Below, piece by piece: positions 1 through 8,106 of a stretch of DNA of 32,623 bases. Source of the stretch: JAYFRC01 sp034926415. Lineage in GTDB: Bacteria; Bacillota; Clostridia; Oscillospirales; Oscillospiraceae. How positions within the stretch are numbered: position 1 is the first letter of the stretch; every line of letters begins with the position of its first letter. Under the pieces are notes generated by a model. The model searched no databases. It was not told the origin of the DNA and saw only the letters and a list, made by a program, of their open reading frames with translations. Both the position numbers and the translations under genes were made by a program. The DNA lies in NCBI GenBank assembly GCA_034926415.1, contig JAYFRC010000080.1, positions 1-32,623 on the forward strand, read 5' to 3'.

Positions 1-1284
1 TTCGGTGCCGTGTTTACCGGAGTCATCCAAAGCTCCTCCGCATCCGTCGGTATACTGCAGGCTCTGTCAATGACGGGCAGCATAACCTTCGGAATGGCGA
101 TACCAATAATCATGGGTCAGAATATCGGAACCTGCGTCACTTCCGTAATTTCCTCCATTGGCGTCAGCCAAAATGCAAAGCGCGTTGCCGCCGTGCATAT
201 TTCATTTAACCTTATCGGAACGGCGATATTTCTCTCGGTGTTTTATCTGCTTCACTATCTCGTGGGGTTCAAATTCATAGAAGATGCCATAAACCCAGTG
301 GGGATAGCAATGTTCCATACGGCTTTCAATGTGGCAACTACGGTAATACTGCTTCCGTTTTCAAAACAGCTCGAGCAGATTGCACGCCTTGTTGTGCGCG
401 ACAAGAAGCCTACGGATGCGGAGGCCGGGCAGGTACTTCTGGATGAGCGTCTGTTCCAGTCACCGTCCTTTGCTCTCCATCGCTGCCACGAGGCCACGGC
501 GAAGATGGCCGACCTCGCCCGCGATTCCTTTCTTAATTCAATGATGCTCATACGCTGCTATGACGCAGACAAAGCGAAGGAGATAACAAATACAGAGGAA
601 AAGATAGACAGCATGGAAGACGAGCTTACGAACTATCTGACAAAGCTGTCATACCACAAGATGTCGGAAACTGACGGCGCCTCGGTTTCAGAGCTGCTGC
701 ACTGCATAAGCGATTTTGAGCGAATAGGCGACCACGCCATGAACATACAGAAGACCGCCGAGAATCTGAACAATCAGCCGGCGCATCTTTCGCCTCAGGC
801 TCGTGATGAGCTCAACGTCATGATTTCCGCGCTGACAGAAGTCCTGACACTCGCCACGGATTCTTTCAGAAAGGACGATGTTGAGTCCGCCGGACTTGTA
901 GAGCCGCTTGAAGAGGTCGTGGACGACCTGACTGACGAGATGAAGATACGTCATGTCCGCCGCATACAGTCGGGCATCTGCACCGCTCAGATGGGCATAC
1001 TGTTTTCTGATATGCTTACCAACTTCGAACGCGTGTCGGATCACTGCTCGAACATTGGCGTGTACGTAATTCAAAGCCGCGTAAAGCAGCTTAAGACACA
1101 TAATTATTTGACTACCGTCAAGTCCGGGACGGAGACGGCTTTCTCCGAAAACTACCGCATATTTTCTGAGAAATATCATCTTCCGCCCGAGAGCCTGGAG
1201 CTTCAGACAGATACCGACGATTCCCAGATGCTCAATTCCCAACTGACAGTCGACAGTTGGGATAAGGGAGCAATAAGCAAATAA
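1..1284 (+). CDS. Na/Pi cotransporter family protein with PhoU-like domain (5' end outside window)
   Basis: Membrane phosphate:sodium symporter of the NptA/Na_Pi_cotrans family. The reading frame is open from base 1, so the N-terminal half (first Na_Pi repeat) lies outside the window and 427 residues remain. Visible residues 4-60 carry the second repeat with the QSSSA signature (GVIQSSSASVG) and the MGQNIGTCVTS loop. Hydrophobic helices follow to about residue 120. Residues about 150-380 are a helical PhoU-like domain with two similar halves, each with the FERIGDHAMNI / FERVSDHCSNI pattern that binds metal in PhoU. In this family the PhoU part is thought to tune phosphate transport. The gene ends at a clear terminator and is not linked to the following genes, which lie on the opposite strand. 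Family assignment is firm. Transport of phosphate itself is inferred from the family. Confidence 0.9.
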   Translation, partial: FGAVFTGVIQSSSASVGILQALSMTGSITFGMAIPIIMGQNIGTCVTSVISSIGVSQNAKRVAAVHISFNLIGTAIFLSVFYLLHYLVGFKFIEDAINPVGIAMFHTAFNVATTVILLPFSKQLEQIARLVVRDKKPTDAEAGQVLLDERLFQSPSFALHRCHEATAKMADLARDSFLNSMMLIRCYDADKAKEITNTEEKIDSMEDELTNYLTKLSYHKMSETDGASVSELLHCISDFERIGDHAMNIQKTAENLNNQPAHLSPQARDELNVMISALTEVLTLATDSFRKDDVESAGLVEPLEEVVDDLTDEMKIRHVRRIQSGICTAQMGILFSDMLTNFERVSDHCSNIGVYVIQSRVKQLKTHNYLTTVKSGTETAFSENYRIFSEKYHLPPESLELQTDTDDSQMLNSQLTVDSWDKGAISK

Positions 1285-1292
1285 AAGTAAGA

Positions 1293-1327
1293 ACGACCGG
1301 ACGGCGAAAGCCGCCCGGTCGTTTTCT
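1293..1327 (+). terminator. Intrinsic terminator after the Na/Pi cotransporter
   Basis: A 13-bp stem (ACGACCGGACGGC with its partner, one A-C mismatch) closes a GAAA tetraloop and is followed by GTTTTCTG. It starts 9 bases after the stop codon. It may also work on the opposite strand for the convergent LRR-SLH gene, whose stop is about 105 bases away. Confidence 0.85.
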
Positions 1328-1431
1328 GTGTATTGCTTTCTGAAACATTTATGCGCGCATCTTCCCTTGTGTTTTGCAAAAGAACACCCCGCCCGCGCTT
1401 TGCCGCAGACGAGGCGCATTTTCATTCGTAT

Positions 1432-3039
1432 TCAAAGTATCACTTTTACCCGCAGCGTTTTGTCGGTCGTTCTTGCAAGGACGGCGGCGACCTCGCCGCG
1501 AGTTATCGTGCTGTCCGGGGTGAAAGCGCAGAACTGGCCTGAGCCCTTGAGTATTCCCGCGCGGTAGAGGGTGTACACAGCCTCAGCATAGGATGCGTCT
1601 GCGGCGACATCGGGTATCGCTCCGTCGGCGACGTCGTTTATAGACTCAAATTCGCTTTCCGGAAGAGCTGCGGCAAGCAGGACGGCAAAGTCGGCGCGCG
1701 TTATCGCGTTTTTCCAGACGGGCGCATAGCTGCTCGCGATTATCCCGTTTTGCACGCAGTAGTCGACGTAGGGCTTATACCACGGGTTCCCGTTTTTCAG
1801 CGTCACGGTCCCCTCGGTGTTTCTCTGATGCAGGCACGCGGCGAGCTTGACGGCCTCGGCGTATGTCATGCTTCCGGCGGGGACGTATGTCGTCGCGGTC
1901 TTGCCGTTTATCAGAGCGTCGGAAACGGCGCTCGCGACGTACGATGCATACCATGCCGTCGAGGGCACGTCGTTGAATTTTGTCGTGACTACCGAGGCGG
2001 AGGGGAACGCCGTCTGAGAAAACGTGAAGGAATTATCCGAGGCGTAGGTCTCGGCGGCGCTGCCGGAAACTCCCATAATTTTGAAAGCGTATATGGCGCT
2101 TAACGCGCTGCGGTAGCCGAGCGCGTGCTTGCCAATTGTTTTGACGCTGCCTGGTACGGCGGCGCTCCTGAGCGAAGTGCAGCCGAGGAACGCCTCGCTC
2201 TGTATCGCGGTGACTGACGACGGAATTGAGACCGTCGCGAGTGTCGTGCAGCCCTTAAAGGCTTCGCAGCCTATAGAGGCGCAGCCGTAGGGAATATCTA
2301 TCGACGCTAGCGAGGTGCAGCCTGAAAATACCTGATATTCTATTGCGGACAGACTTGACGACAGTGTTATTGATCTGAGCGAGGTGCAGCCGTAAAACGC
2401 CAGCGCGCCTATCTCGGCGACAGTAGTCGGGAGCACGGCGTCTGAAAGCCGCGTGCAGCCGGAGAACGCGCCGTCGCCTATTATCCGCAGTCCGTCAGCT
2501 AGAGTGAGGCCTGTCAGGAAGCTGCAATTATAGAACGCGTCGCAGCCGATAGTCGATACCGTTGACGGTATTGTGACGTTGAAGCTCCGGGTGCAGGAAT
2601 CGAAAACGTTTGAGCCGATGGCGGTCGTGCCGGTCGGTATGCGGATTTCAGACGCGGAACTGCGGCATAGTATAAGTATTCCGTTGACGGTGACAAAATC
2701 GCCGGCCTGATTTTTGAGCCACGGAGTGCCGTCGAAAGCGTAACCTCCGATGGTCGTAACAATTGCCGGGATGCTTACGGACGAAAGACCTGAGCAGCCC
2801 CTGAACGCGGCGTACGCGATGGCTTTGACCGGAAGCGAGCCTATTTTCGACGGGATATCGACGGCGGTGACGCAGCTGTCTGCCGACTCTATCGTTATCG
2901 ACGAGGCATCGGAGGAATAGTAAACGCTGCCTCCGGTCGCGGCAAATGAGGTCCTGGCATCTCCGAAAGCGGGAGCGGCCAGCGAAATACACAGCGCGGC
3001 GATAAGCGTCAGCGCTGACAGCGCGCGTATGCTTTTCAT
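1432..3039 (-). CDS. Secreted leucine-rich-repeat (BspA-like) protein with three SLH domains
   Basis: A 535-residue surface protein. The start is the ATG at 3039, which begins a signal peptide (MKSIRALSALTL..., cleavage near AAPAFG-DA). An AGAGGT Shine-Dalgarno lies 7 bases upstream; an ATG 45 bases further upstream would spoil the signal peptide. Residues about 45-335 are BspA-type LRR_5 repeats of roughly 23 residues with the recurring IG..AF.GCTSL pattern. Residues about 355-535 contain three SLH domains (FNDVPSTAWY..., WYKPYVDYCVQNG..., IPDVAADASYAEAV...) that bind pyruvylated wall polymer. BspA-type LRRs often mediate protein or host contacts; no enzyme motif is visible. It has its own promoter and is divergent from the B12-riboswitch operon. 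The ligand is unknown. Confidence 0.88.
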   Translation of the reverse strand: MKSIRALSALTLIAALCISLAAPAFGDARTSFAATGGSVYYSSDASSITIESADSCVTAVDIPSKIGSLPVKAIAYAAFRGCSGLSSVSIPAIVTTIGGYAFDGTPWLKNQAGDFVTVNGILILCRSSASEIRIPTGTTAIGSNVFDSCTRSFNVTIPSTVSTIGCDAFYNCSFLTGLTLADGLRIIGDGAFSGCTRLSDAVLPTTVAEIGALAFYGCTSLRSITLSSSLSAIEYQVFSGCTSLASIDIPYGCASIGCEAFKGCTTLATVSIPSSVTAIQSEAFLGCTSLRSAAVPGSVKTIGKHALGYRSALSAIYAFKIMGVSGSAAETYASDNSFTFSQTAFPSASVVTTKFNDVPSTAWYASYVASAVSDALINGKTATTYVPAGSMTYAEAVKLAACLHQRNTEGTVTLKNGNPWYKPYVDYCVQNGIIASSYAPVWKNAITRADFAVLLAAALPESEFESINDVADGAIPDVAADASYAEAVYTLYRAGILKGSGQFCAFTPDSTITRGEVAAVLARTTDKTLRVKVIL

Positions 3040-3074
3040 GCATTTACCTCTTTTCAAACATAAAATAATGTTAA

Positions 3075-3103
3075 ATGATATCATAAACCGGAGTTTTGGT
3101 CAA
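3075..3103 (-). promoter_or_regulatory. Promoter for the LRR-SLH gene
   Basis: On the minus strand, TTGACC (3103-3098), a 17-base spacer and TATCAT (3080-3075) form a near-consensus sigma-A promoter. A TG one base upstream of the -10 makes it an extended -10. It lies about 36 bases upstream of the LRR-SLH start. Confidence 0.75.
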
Positions 3104-3153
3104 TTAAAAGCGAATATTGTTGAAAATGGTGGAGATTTTTCGCTGTAAAAAAG

Positions 3154-3182
3154 TGGACGAGCGGTCTATAAAGTGGTATAAT
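3154..3182 (+). promoter_or_regulatory. Promoter for the cobalamin-riboswitch operon
   Basis: TGGACG (3154-3159), a 17-base spacer and a perfect TATAAT (3177-3182) with an extended TG one base upstream. The predicted transcript starts near 3189, about 30 bases before the B12 aptamer. It is arranged back to back with the LRR-SLH promoter. Confidence 0.8.
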
Positions 3183-3220
3183 TCCATTGAACAGAATAAT
3201 TTTCACGTGCCGCCCGCGGC

Positions 3221-3426
3221 TTAAAGAGGCGCAAAATAAGCGCTTCTAATGTACGGGTCGGAGAATATGAAAATCGGGTGTGAATCCCGAGCGGTACCGC
3301 CGCTGTATGCGCGTGTCTCAGCCCGTCGGCGAAAGCCGGTCACTGTGGGTTTTCCATGGGAAGGCAGAGCGAGGACATAAAAACGCGCGAGTCAGAAGAA
3401 CTGCGTGAGAATACTTACGCCTTTGC
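3221..3426 (+). promoter_or_regulatory. Cobalamin (adenosylcobalamin/B12) riboswitch aptamer
   Basis: Conserved B12-aptamer blocks appear in the right order. The closing P1 stem pairs AAAGAGGCG (3223-3231) with CGCCTTT (3418-3424). The core reads GGGTGTGAATCCCGAGCGG followed by CGCCGCTGTA. Then come GGTCACTG...GGGAAGGC (B12-box region) and the 3' element GAGTCAGAAGAACTGCGTGAG, a variant of the usual AG.CAGGAGACCTGCC segment. The aptamer lies between a strong promoter and an intrinsic terminator in front of the surface-protein gene. That is the layout of a transcriptional OFF switch: bound B12 would favour termination. Edges are by eye and may be off by 10-20 bases. Confidence 0.92.
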
Positions 3427-3472
3427 CCGCGAGTTACGGGTCGGGGGTCTGTATCATGAGCGCGGAAAAACG

Positions 3473-3507
3473 GCCGCGGCGATCTTTTTAGGATCGCCGC
3501 GGCTTTT
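3473..3507 (+). terminator. Riboswitch expression-platform terminator
   Basis: A perfect 12-bp stem GCCGCGGCGATC (3473-3484) pairs with 3492-3503 across a 7-base U-rich loop and is followed by TTTTGCATTTT. It stands between the B12 aptamer and the Shine-Dalgarno of the surface-protein gene, so it is the probable ligand-controlled terminator rather than the end of an upstream gene. Confidence 0.88.
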
Positions 3508-3540
3508 GCATTTTCCGTGGAAAAAGGGAGAAAAGGAAAA

Positions 3541-6500
3541 ATGAAAACGAAAAAGCTGAAAGGGCTTGCATCGCTGCTTATGGCGCTGGTCCTCGCATTG
3601 CCAATGCTGCCGACGGCGGCCTGGGGCGCGTCTCCTGCGTCTGTGACGGCGTACGTCACAATAAGCGTAGCGGGAAACATCCCTGTCGGTAACGGAGGCG
3701 CGCTGATGGCCCGCGCGCCAGTGACGGTGACCGACCTCAACGGCAGCGGAACAATAGATATTGACGACGCGCTTGCGGCCGCGCATACGATGTATGCTGA
3801 CGGCAGCCATGGATATGCGAGCACCGACGGTACATACGGCCTCGGCATAACGAATCTTTGGGGCGATACAAGCGGATGCTTCGGATACTATGTAAACGAT
3901 ACGTCGGCTTCGGGCCTTACCGATCCGATAAACGACGGAGACAGCGTGACAGCGTATGTTTACTCAGACCAAACTTCTTGGAGCGACAACTACTCTTATT
4001 TCGACACATCCTTTATTACAACTGCGAGGGATTCAGGTATTACCCTGACTCTTACAGCTGCTTCATGGTCGTCGTCATCGCCGCTTTCAGGCGCGCAGAT
4101 AGTTACGATAGACCCTTCGACAGGTGTTAAGACAAACATCAGCGGTACGACTACCGACTCAAACGGTCATGCAACGATTTCGTTTGCATCCGCCGGAACA
4201 TATTACGTCTCGGCGACGAGTGCCACTACGATAGTGCCGCCAGTTTGCGTTGTGACTGTAAAGGATACGCTTTCCGATGCTGATTATGTCGTTGCGGCGA
4301 AAGCAAAGCTCACCTGGAACAGCATCAAGGGCAGTAACGCCTCGCAGGATAACGTGACGACGGCTCCTAATATTCCGAGTACGATAGATGTTGGCGGACA
4401 GAGCGTGAGCGTTTCGTGGAGCTGCGACGACACGACGGGCGCGCTGTCCGTATCCGATTATTACGGTCCGTGGAGCGCTTATGTCGACCGTCCGAGATCC
4501 GCTGATGTGGAAACTGCGCTGACGGCGACTCTGATGCGCGGGGCGGCAACAGACACGAAGGTTTTCGGCCTGACCGTTACGGCCGAGGGCGTCACGACAA
4601 GCCGGAGCGTCATCGCCTACGGCTCGCTCATGCAGGGCATAGCGAATAATTATTCCGACACCGACGCCTCAACAAGCGCCTTAGACGACAGCGATATGCC
4701 GTGGGCAATGATAGATATGGTCAAATACGGAGAAACGCTCGGAGAGTCGGCTCGTTATACAACGCTCAAAAGTACGGGTTCCAATTCGAGCCTCGCGAAG
4801 TATATCCTTGCGGAAATTGCGCAGGGAAGGAGCGCGATGCCTCCTGCTGTAACAAACACTGACATCTGGTCGGCGCCGTATGCCCTGCTAGCCCGCTATG
4901 CGGCCGGAACTACGGCATATACTGACACGGACAATCAATCACTGATAAGTACTATGTTGGCCTATCTCAACGGTACGCCGTCTTCTCTCGACGTCGATAC
5001 CGCCGCCGCGATGATCCCCGCGCTGGCCAAATATTACAGCGACGCGTCAGTTAAAACGGCTGTCGACAGCACCGTGACATGGCTTTCGTCACAGCAGAAC
5101 AGCGACGGGACATGGAGCGGCTACGGCACGAGCAACTGCGAGAGCACGGCAATAGTAGTAGTAGCATTGTCGTCGCTCGGCATAGACGCACATACTGATT
5201 CGAGATTCATAAAGAATTACAAGAGCGCCGTCGAGGGCTTGATGAGCTTTGCTCTAGCGAACAACAGCGGATTCGGACACAAGGGTAACGTGACTTACAA
5301 CGCCATGGCGACAGAGCAGGGTTTCCGCGCACTCACAGCCTATGCCAATTTCAAAAACTCTGGAAGCGCGTACAACATCTACACCGACGCGACTACCGCA
5401 AATGCCGGCAGCCCCGTCCCGGCTCCGTCGATTTCAACGACCTACGTTCCAGACGGAAGTTCCTACTCGTCTGCGAGCGTTACGGTAAGCGTCAGCGTCT
5501 ACGGAGACACGACGGGAGCCGAGCATACCGCGACGCATATTTTTGCGCAGGACAATGGTGCAGGACGTAATTGGATAAACTCCGAAAGCGTGACGCTTTC
5601 AAACGGAGGAACCGCGATGGACGCGGTAAAGCGCGTTCTTTTAAGCAGCGGATATACCGTGAACTCGCAGAGTAATTATATCTCCGCCGTCACGACGCCG
5701 TCGGGAACAGTGCTTGAGGAAAAGAGCAACGGAGCGAACTCCGGCTGGCTCTATCTCGTAAATGACGTTTCTCCCGACGTGGGGATGAGCGATTATACGC
5801 TTTCGGGCGGCGAGAGCATAACGCTATATTACACCGACGATTATACGAAGGAAGCCGGCTCTAAGAAGTGGAACGACGCGTCAAAGAACGGCTCGGCTGA
5901 AAAACTAAGCGCTGACGCAGCCGCGGAATATGTTTACTCGTCGACGAAAAAACCCGTCTTCGGCTCGGTCGGAGGAGAGTGGGCTGTCATCGGCCTTGCC
6001 CGCTCGGGATATGACGTGAGCGACAGCTGGTACGCTGCATATTATGCGGCGCTTGAGCAGACGGCCAAGGAGAGCCGCGGCGTTCTGTCCGATCGCAAAT
6101 ATACCGAGTATGCCCGCGCCGTACTCGCGCTGACTTCGATTGGCAAGGACCCGACAAATGTCGCGGGTTACGATTTGCTCGCGCCTCTCGGAGATTATGA
6201 CGCCGTCATGAAGCAGGGCGTCAACGGCGCAGCCTGGGCGCTGATCGCGCTCGACTGCGGCAGCTACGACGTTCCTGACTGCCCGTCCGCCGCGGCGCAG
6301 GCAACACGCGATATGTACGTTTCGGCGATACTTGCTTCGGAGCTTAGCGGGGGCGGATTCTCCGTCTCTGGTACGGGCTCTGCCGACGCGGATATGACTG
6401 CGATGGCGCTGACAGCGCTCTCAAATTATAAGGACGATGCAAAAGTCTCAGCCGCAATAAACAGGGGACTTGAAAAACTTTCAAGCATGCAGGAGGACGA

Positions 6501-7347
6501 CGGCTGCTTCCCGGGCGGGTATTCGGAATCAGTCTCTCAGGTTATTATAGCTATCTCGTCGCTCGGAATATCGACCGACGACACACGCTTTGTCAAAAAC
6601 AAAATTACGCTGCTAGATGCGCTTGAAAAGTTTGCGGCGTCGGACGGAGGCTTTATGCATACGGCGAGCGCCGAGGCTGTCAACGCCATGTCGTCGGAGC
6701 AGGCGCTCTGCGCGCTTGATGCCGCTTATCGCGTCAGCGCGGGAAAACCCTCGCTGTTCAGCATGACCGACGCTTCTTCGCTTTCTGGCTACAAGGACGT
6801 CGGAAGCGGCGCATGGTTCCGCGCATCCGTGCTCAGCTGCACCGAAAAGGGTATAATGAGCGGCGTTTCGGCCGACAGCTTCGCGCCCGATACGGCAATG
6901 GGTCGCGCGATGCTCGTGACTGCCGTGTACAGGCTCGCCGGAAAACCGACGATATATTTCATCCGCCAGCCTGACATGCCGTTCAGCGACGTTGAAAGCG
7001 GGAAATGGTATTCGGAAGCTATGATATGGGCTTCGCTGATGGGGATAACCGGAGGAGTCGGAAACGGAGAATTTGCACCGGAAGCACCCGCGTCCCGCGA
7101 GCAGATTGCGGTGATGCTTTATCGCTATGCGCAGTACGCAGAGCTCGATACTGCGCAGGACGAAACAGCGATACGCGAATACTCCGATTGTGACGACGTT
7201 TCCGCTTACGCGGAAGAGGCCATGGACTGGGCTGTGAGCGCGGGCGTCATAAGCGGGAGAGGGAGCCTGCTCGCGCCGGGCGAAGAGGCAACGCGGGCTG
7301 AAGCCGCTGCGATGATAACGCGGTTTTGTACATATTACAAACTGTAA
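3541..7347 (+). CDS. SLH-anchored surface protein with DUF4430 and alpha/alpha-toroid domains; candidate transcobalamin-like corrinoid binder
   Basis: 1268 residues, ATG start after a purine-rich SD (AGGGAG). Signal peptide at 1-30 (LALPMLPTAAWGA). Domains in order: DUF4430-like beta domain (about 34-145; GCFGYYVND then DPINDGDSVTAYVY) with an EF-hand-like loop at 65-76 (DLNGSGTIDIDD); Ig-like segment (about 155-235); atrophied bacterial-Ig-like domain (about 240-348); prenyltransferase-type alpha/alpha-toroid repeats (about 355-605; QQNSDGTWSGYG, ESTAIVVVALSSLG); a second, canonical DUF4430 (about 640-768; GANSGWLYLVND, YTLSGGESITLYY); a second toroid block (about 800-1065; SMQEDDGCFPGGY); three SLH domains (about 1080-1268). 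Toroid plus DUF4430 is the fold pair of intrinsic factor and transcobalamin. Control by a B12 riboswitch and an ECF importer downstream point to corrinoid capture at the wall. Binding is inferred; no terpene-cyclase active site is seen in the toroids. Confidence 0.85.
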   Translation: MKTKKLKGLASLLMALVLALPMLPTAAWGASPASVTAYVTISVAGNIPVGNGGALMARAPVTVTDLNGSGTIDIDDALAAAHTMYADGSHGYASTDGTYGLGITNLWGDTSGCFGYYVNDTSASGLTDPINDGDSVTAYVYSDQTSWSDNYSYFDTSFITTARDSGITLTLTAASWSSSSPLSGAQIVTIDPSTGVKTNISGTTTDSNGHATISFASAGTYYVSATSATTIVPPVCVVTVKDTLSDADYVVAAKAKLTWNSIKGSNASQDNVTTAPNIPSTIDVGGQSVSVSWSCDDTTGALSVSDYYGPWSAYVDRPRSADVETALTATLMRGAATDTKVFGLTVTAEGVTTSRSVIAYGSLMQGIANNYSDTDASTSALDDSDMPWAMIDMVKYGETLGESARYTTLKSTGSNSSLAKYILAEIAQGRSAMPPAVTNTDIWSAPYALLARYAAGTTAYTDTDNQSLISTMLAYLNGTPSSLDVDTAAAMIPALAKYYSDASVKTAVDSTVTWLSSQQNSDGTWSGYGTSNCESTAIVVVALSSLGIDAHTDSRFIKNYKSAVEGLMSFALANNSGFGHKGNVTYNAMATEQGFRALTAYANFKNSGSAYNIYTDATTANAGSPVPAPSISTTYVPDGSSYSSASVTVSVSVYGDTTGAEHTATHIFAQDNGAGRNWINSESVTLSNGGTAMDAVKRVLLSSGYTVNSQSNYISAVTTPSGTVLEEKSNGANSGWLYLVNDVSPDVGMSDYTLSGGESITLYYTDDYTKEAGSKKWNDASKNGSAEKLSADAAAEYVYSSTKKPVFGSVGGEWAVIGLARSGYDVSDSWYAAYYAALEQTAKESRGVLSDRKYTEYARAVLALTSIGKDPTNVAGYDLLAPLGDYDAVMKQGVNGAAWALIALDCGSYDVPDCPSAAAQATRDMYVSAILASELSGGGFSVSGTGSADADMTAMALTALSNYKDDAKVSAAINRGLEKLSSMQEDDGCFPGGYSESVSQVIIAISSLGISTDDTRFVKNKITLLDALEKFAASDGGFMHTASAEAVNAMSSEQALCALDAAYRVSAGKPSLFSMTDASSLSGYKDVGSGAWFRASVLSCTEKGIMSGVSADSFAPDTAMGRAMLVTAVYRLAGKPTIYFIRQPDMPFSDVESGKWYSEAMIWASLMGITGGVGNGEFAPEAPASREQIAVMLYRYAQYAELDTAQDETAIREYSDCDDVSAYAEEAMDWAVSAGVISGRGSLLAPGEEATRAEAAAMITRFCTYYKL

Positions 7348-7383
7348 AATTATGGGAATACGTCCCGAAGGGAAGCAAGTCTG

Positions 7384-8088
7384 ATGAGATATGCAAAGCC
7401 GATAGCTTCACTTGCGATAATATGTCTGCTTCTGTTTTCACTTGGCGGCTGCGGAAACGAAAAGGCGCAGGAGGCCTCGCAGAGCGCGCTGCAGGCCTCC
7501 CAATCTGAAATGACCGAAACGCCGACGGAGACCTCAAAATCTTCCGCGGCGCAGACAGCGGAAGCGGAAAAGCAGGATGAGCAGAAAAGCGTGACCGCGC
7601 CTGAAGAAAAACAGAGCAAAGCGCAGGCGGCAACCGAGGAAGAAACAATAACTAATAAAGAAACGACGCCCGACAAAGAAACGACAGCCGAACCCGAAGG
7701 GGAGACCTGTACGATAACGATAAGCTGCGCCAATCTCGTCGGTAACACGGACAAGCTGCCGGAGGCGGAGCGCGCTCTTGTCCCTGACGACGGATTGCTT
7801 CTGGCCAAGACAGAGTTTGGGTTCGATGACGGCGACAGCGTGTTCGACGTGCTTAAACGAGCGGTGAAGGACAACGGAATACAGATGGAATACTCGACGT
7901 CGCCAGTCTACAATACCGCGTACATAGAAGGTATAGGAAATCTCTACGAGTTCGACGCAGGCAGCGCCAGCGGATGGTGTTACGCCGTGAACGGTGATAT
8001 GCCAAGCGTTGGCTGCTCGTCGTATGCGCTCTCGGACGGAGACGACATAGTGTTCGAATATACTCTAAACCTTGGCGAAGACACGTGA
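7384..8088 (+). CDS. DUF4430 lipoprotein; candidate corrinoid relay/binding subunit
   Basis: 234 residues. Lipoprotein signal with lipobox LGGC, so Cys23 is the predicted lipidated residue and the protein sits on the outer face of the membrane. Residues about 24-105 form a low-complexity linker rich in E, K, T, A and Q. This could span part of the wall. Residues about 110-232 are one DUF4430 domain (PF14478-type, transcobalamin C-terminal-like) with the signature GSASGWCYAVNG, then YALSDGDDIVFEY. It begins 36 bases after the surface protein and ends 18 bases before ecfT, so it is a middle gene of the riboswitch operon. It has no toroid partner domain, so it may bind ligand alone, hand it from the SLH protein, or dock on the S component. 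Role is inferred from domain and position. Confidence 0.85.
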   Translation: MRYAKPIASLAIICLLLFSLGGCGNEKAQEASQSALQASQSEMTETPTETSKSSAAQTAEAEKQDEQKSVTAPEEKQSKAQAATEEETITNKETTPDKETTAEPEGETCTITISCANLVGNTDKLPEAERALVPDDGLLLAKTEFGFDDGDSVFDVLKRAVKDNGIQMEYSTSPVYNTAYIEGIGNLYEFDAGSASGWCYAVNGDMPSVGCSSYALSDGDDIVFEYTLNLGEDT

Positions 8089-8106
8089 TGAAAGGAGGCG
8101 CGCAGA

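Noticed and set aside
2100..2900. Short tandem-like DNA repeats that might suggest an array or CRISPR
   Set aside because: They are the degenerate coding repeats of BspA-type LRR units, about 69 bases each, without identical repeats or unique spacers.
3733..3768. DIDD motif suggesting a squalene-hopene or class II terpene cyclase
   Set aside because: The DxDD-like string is in an EF-hand-like loop of the N-terminal DUF4430-like domain, not in the toroid blocks. The protein is secreted and wall-anchored, and the context is vitamin transport.
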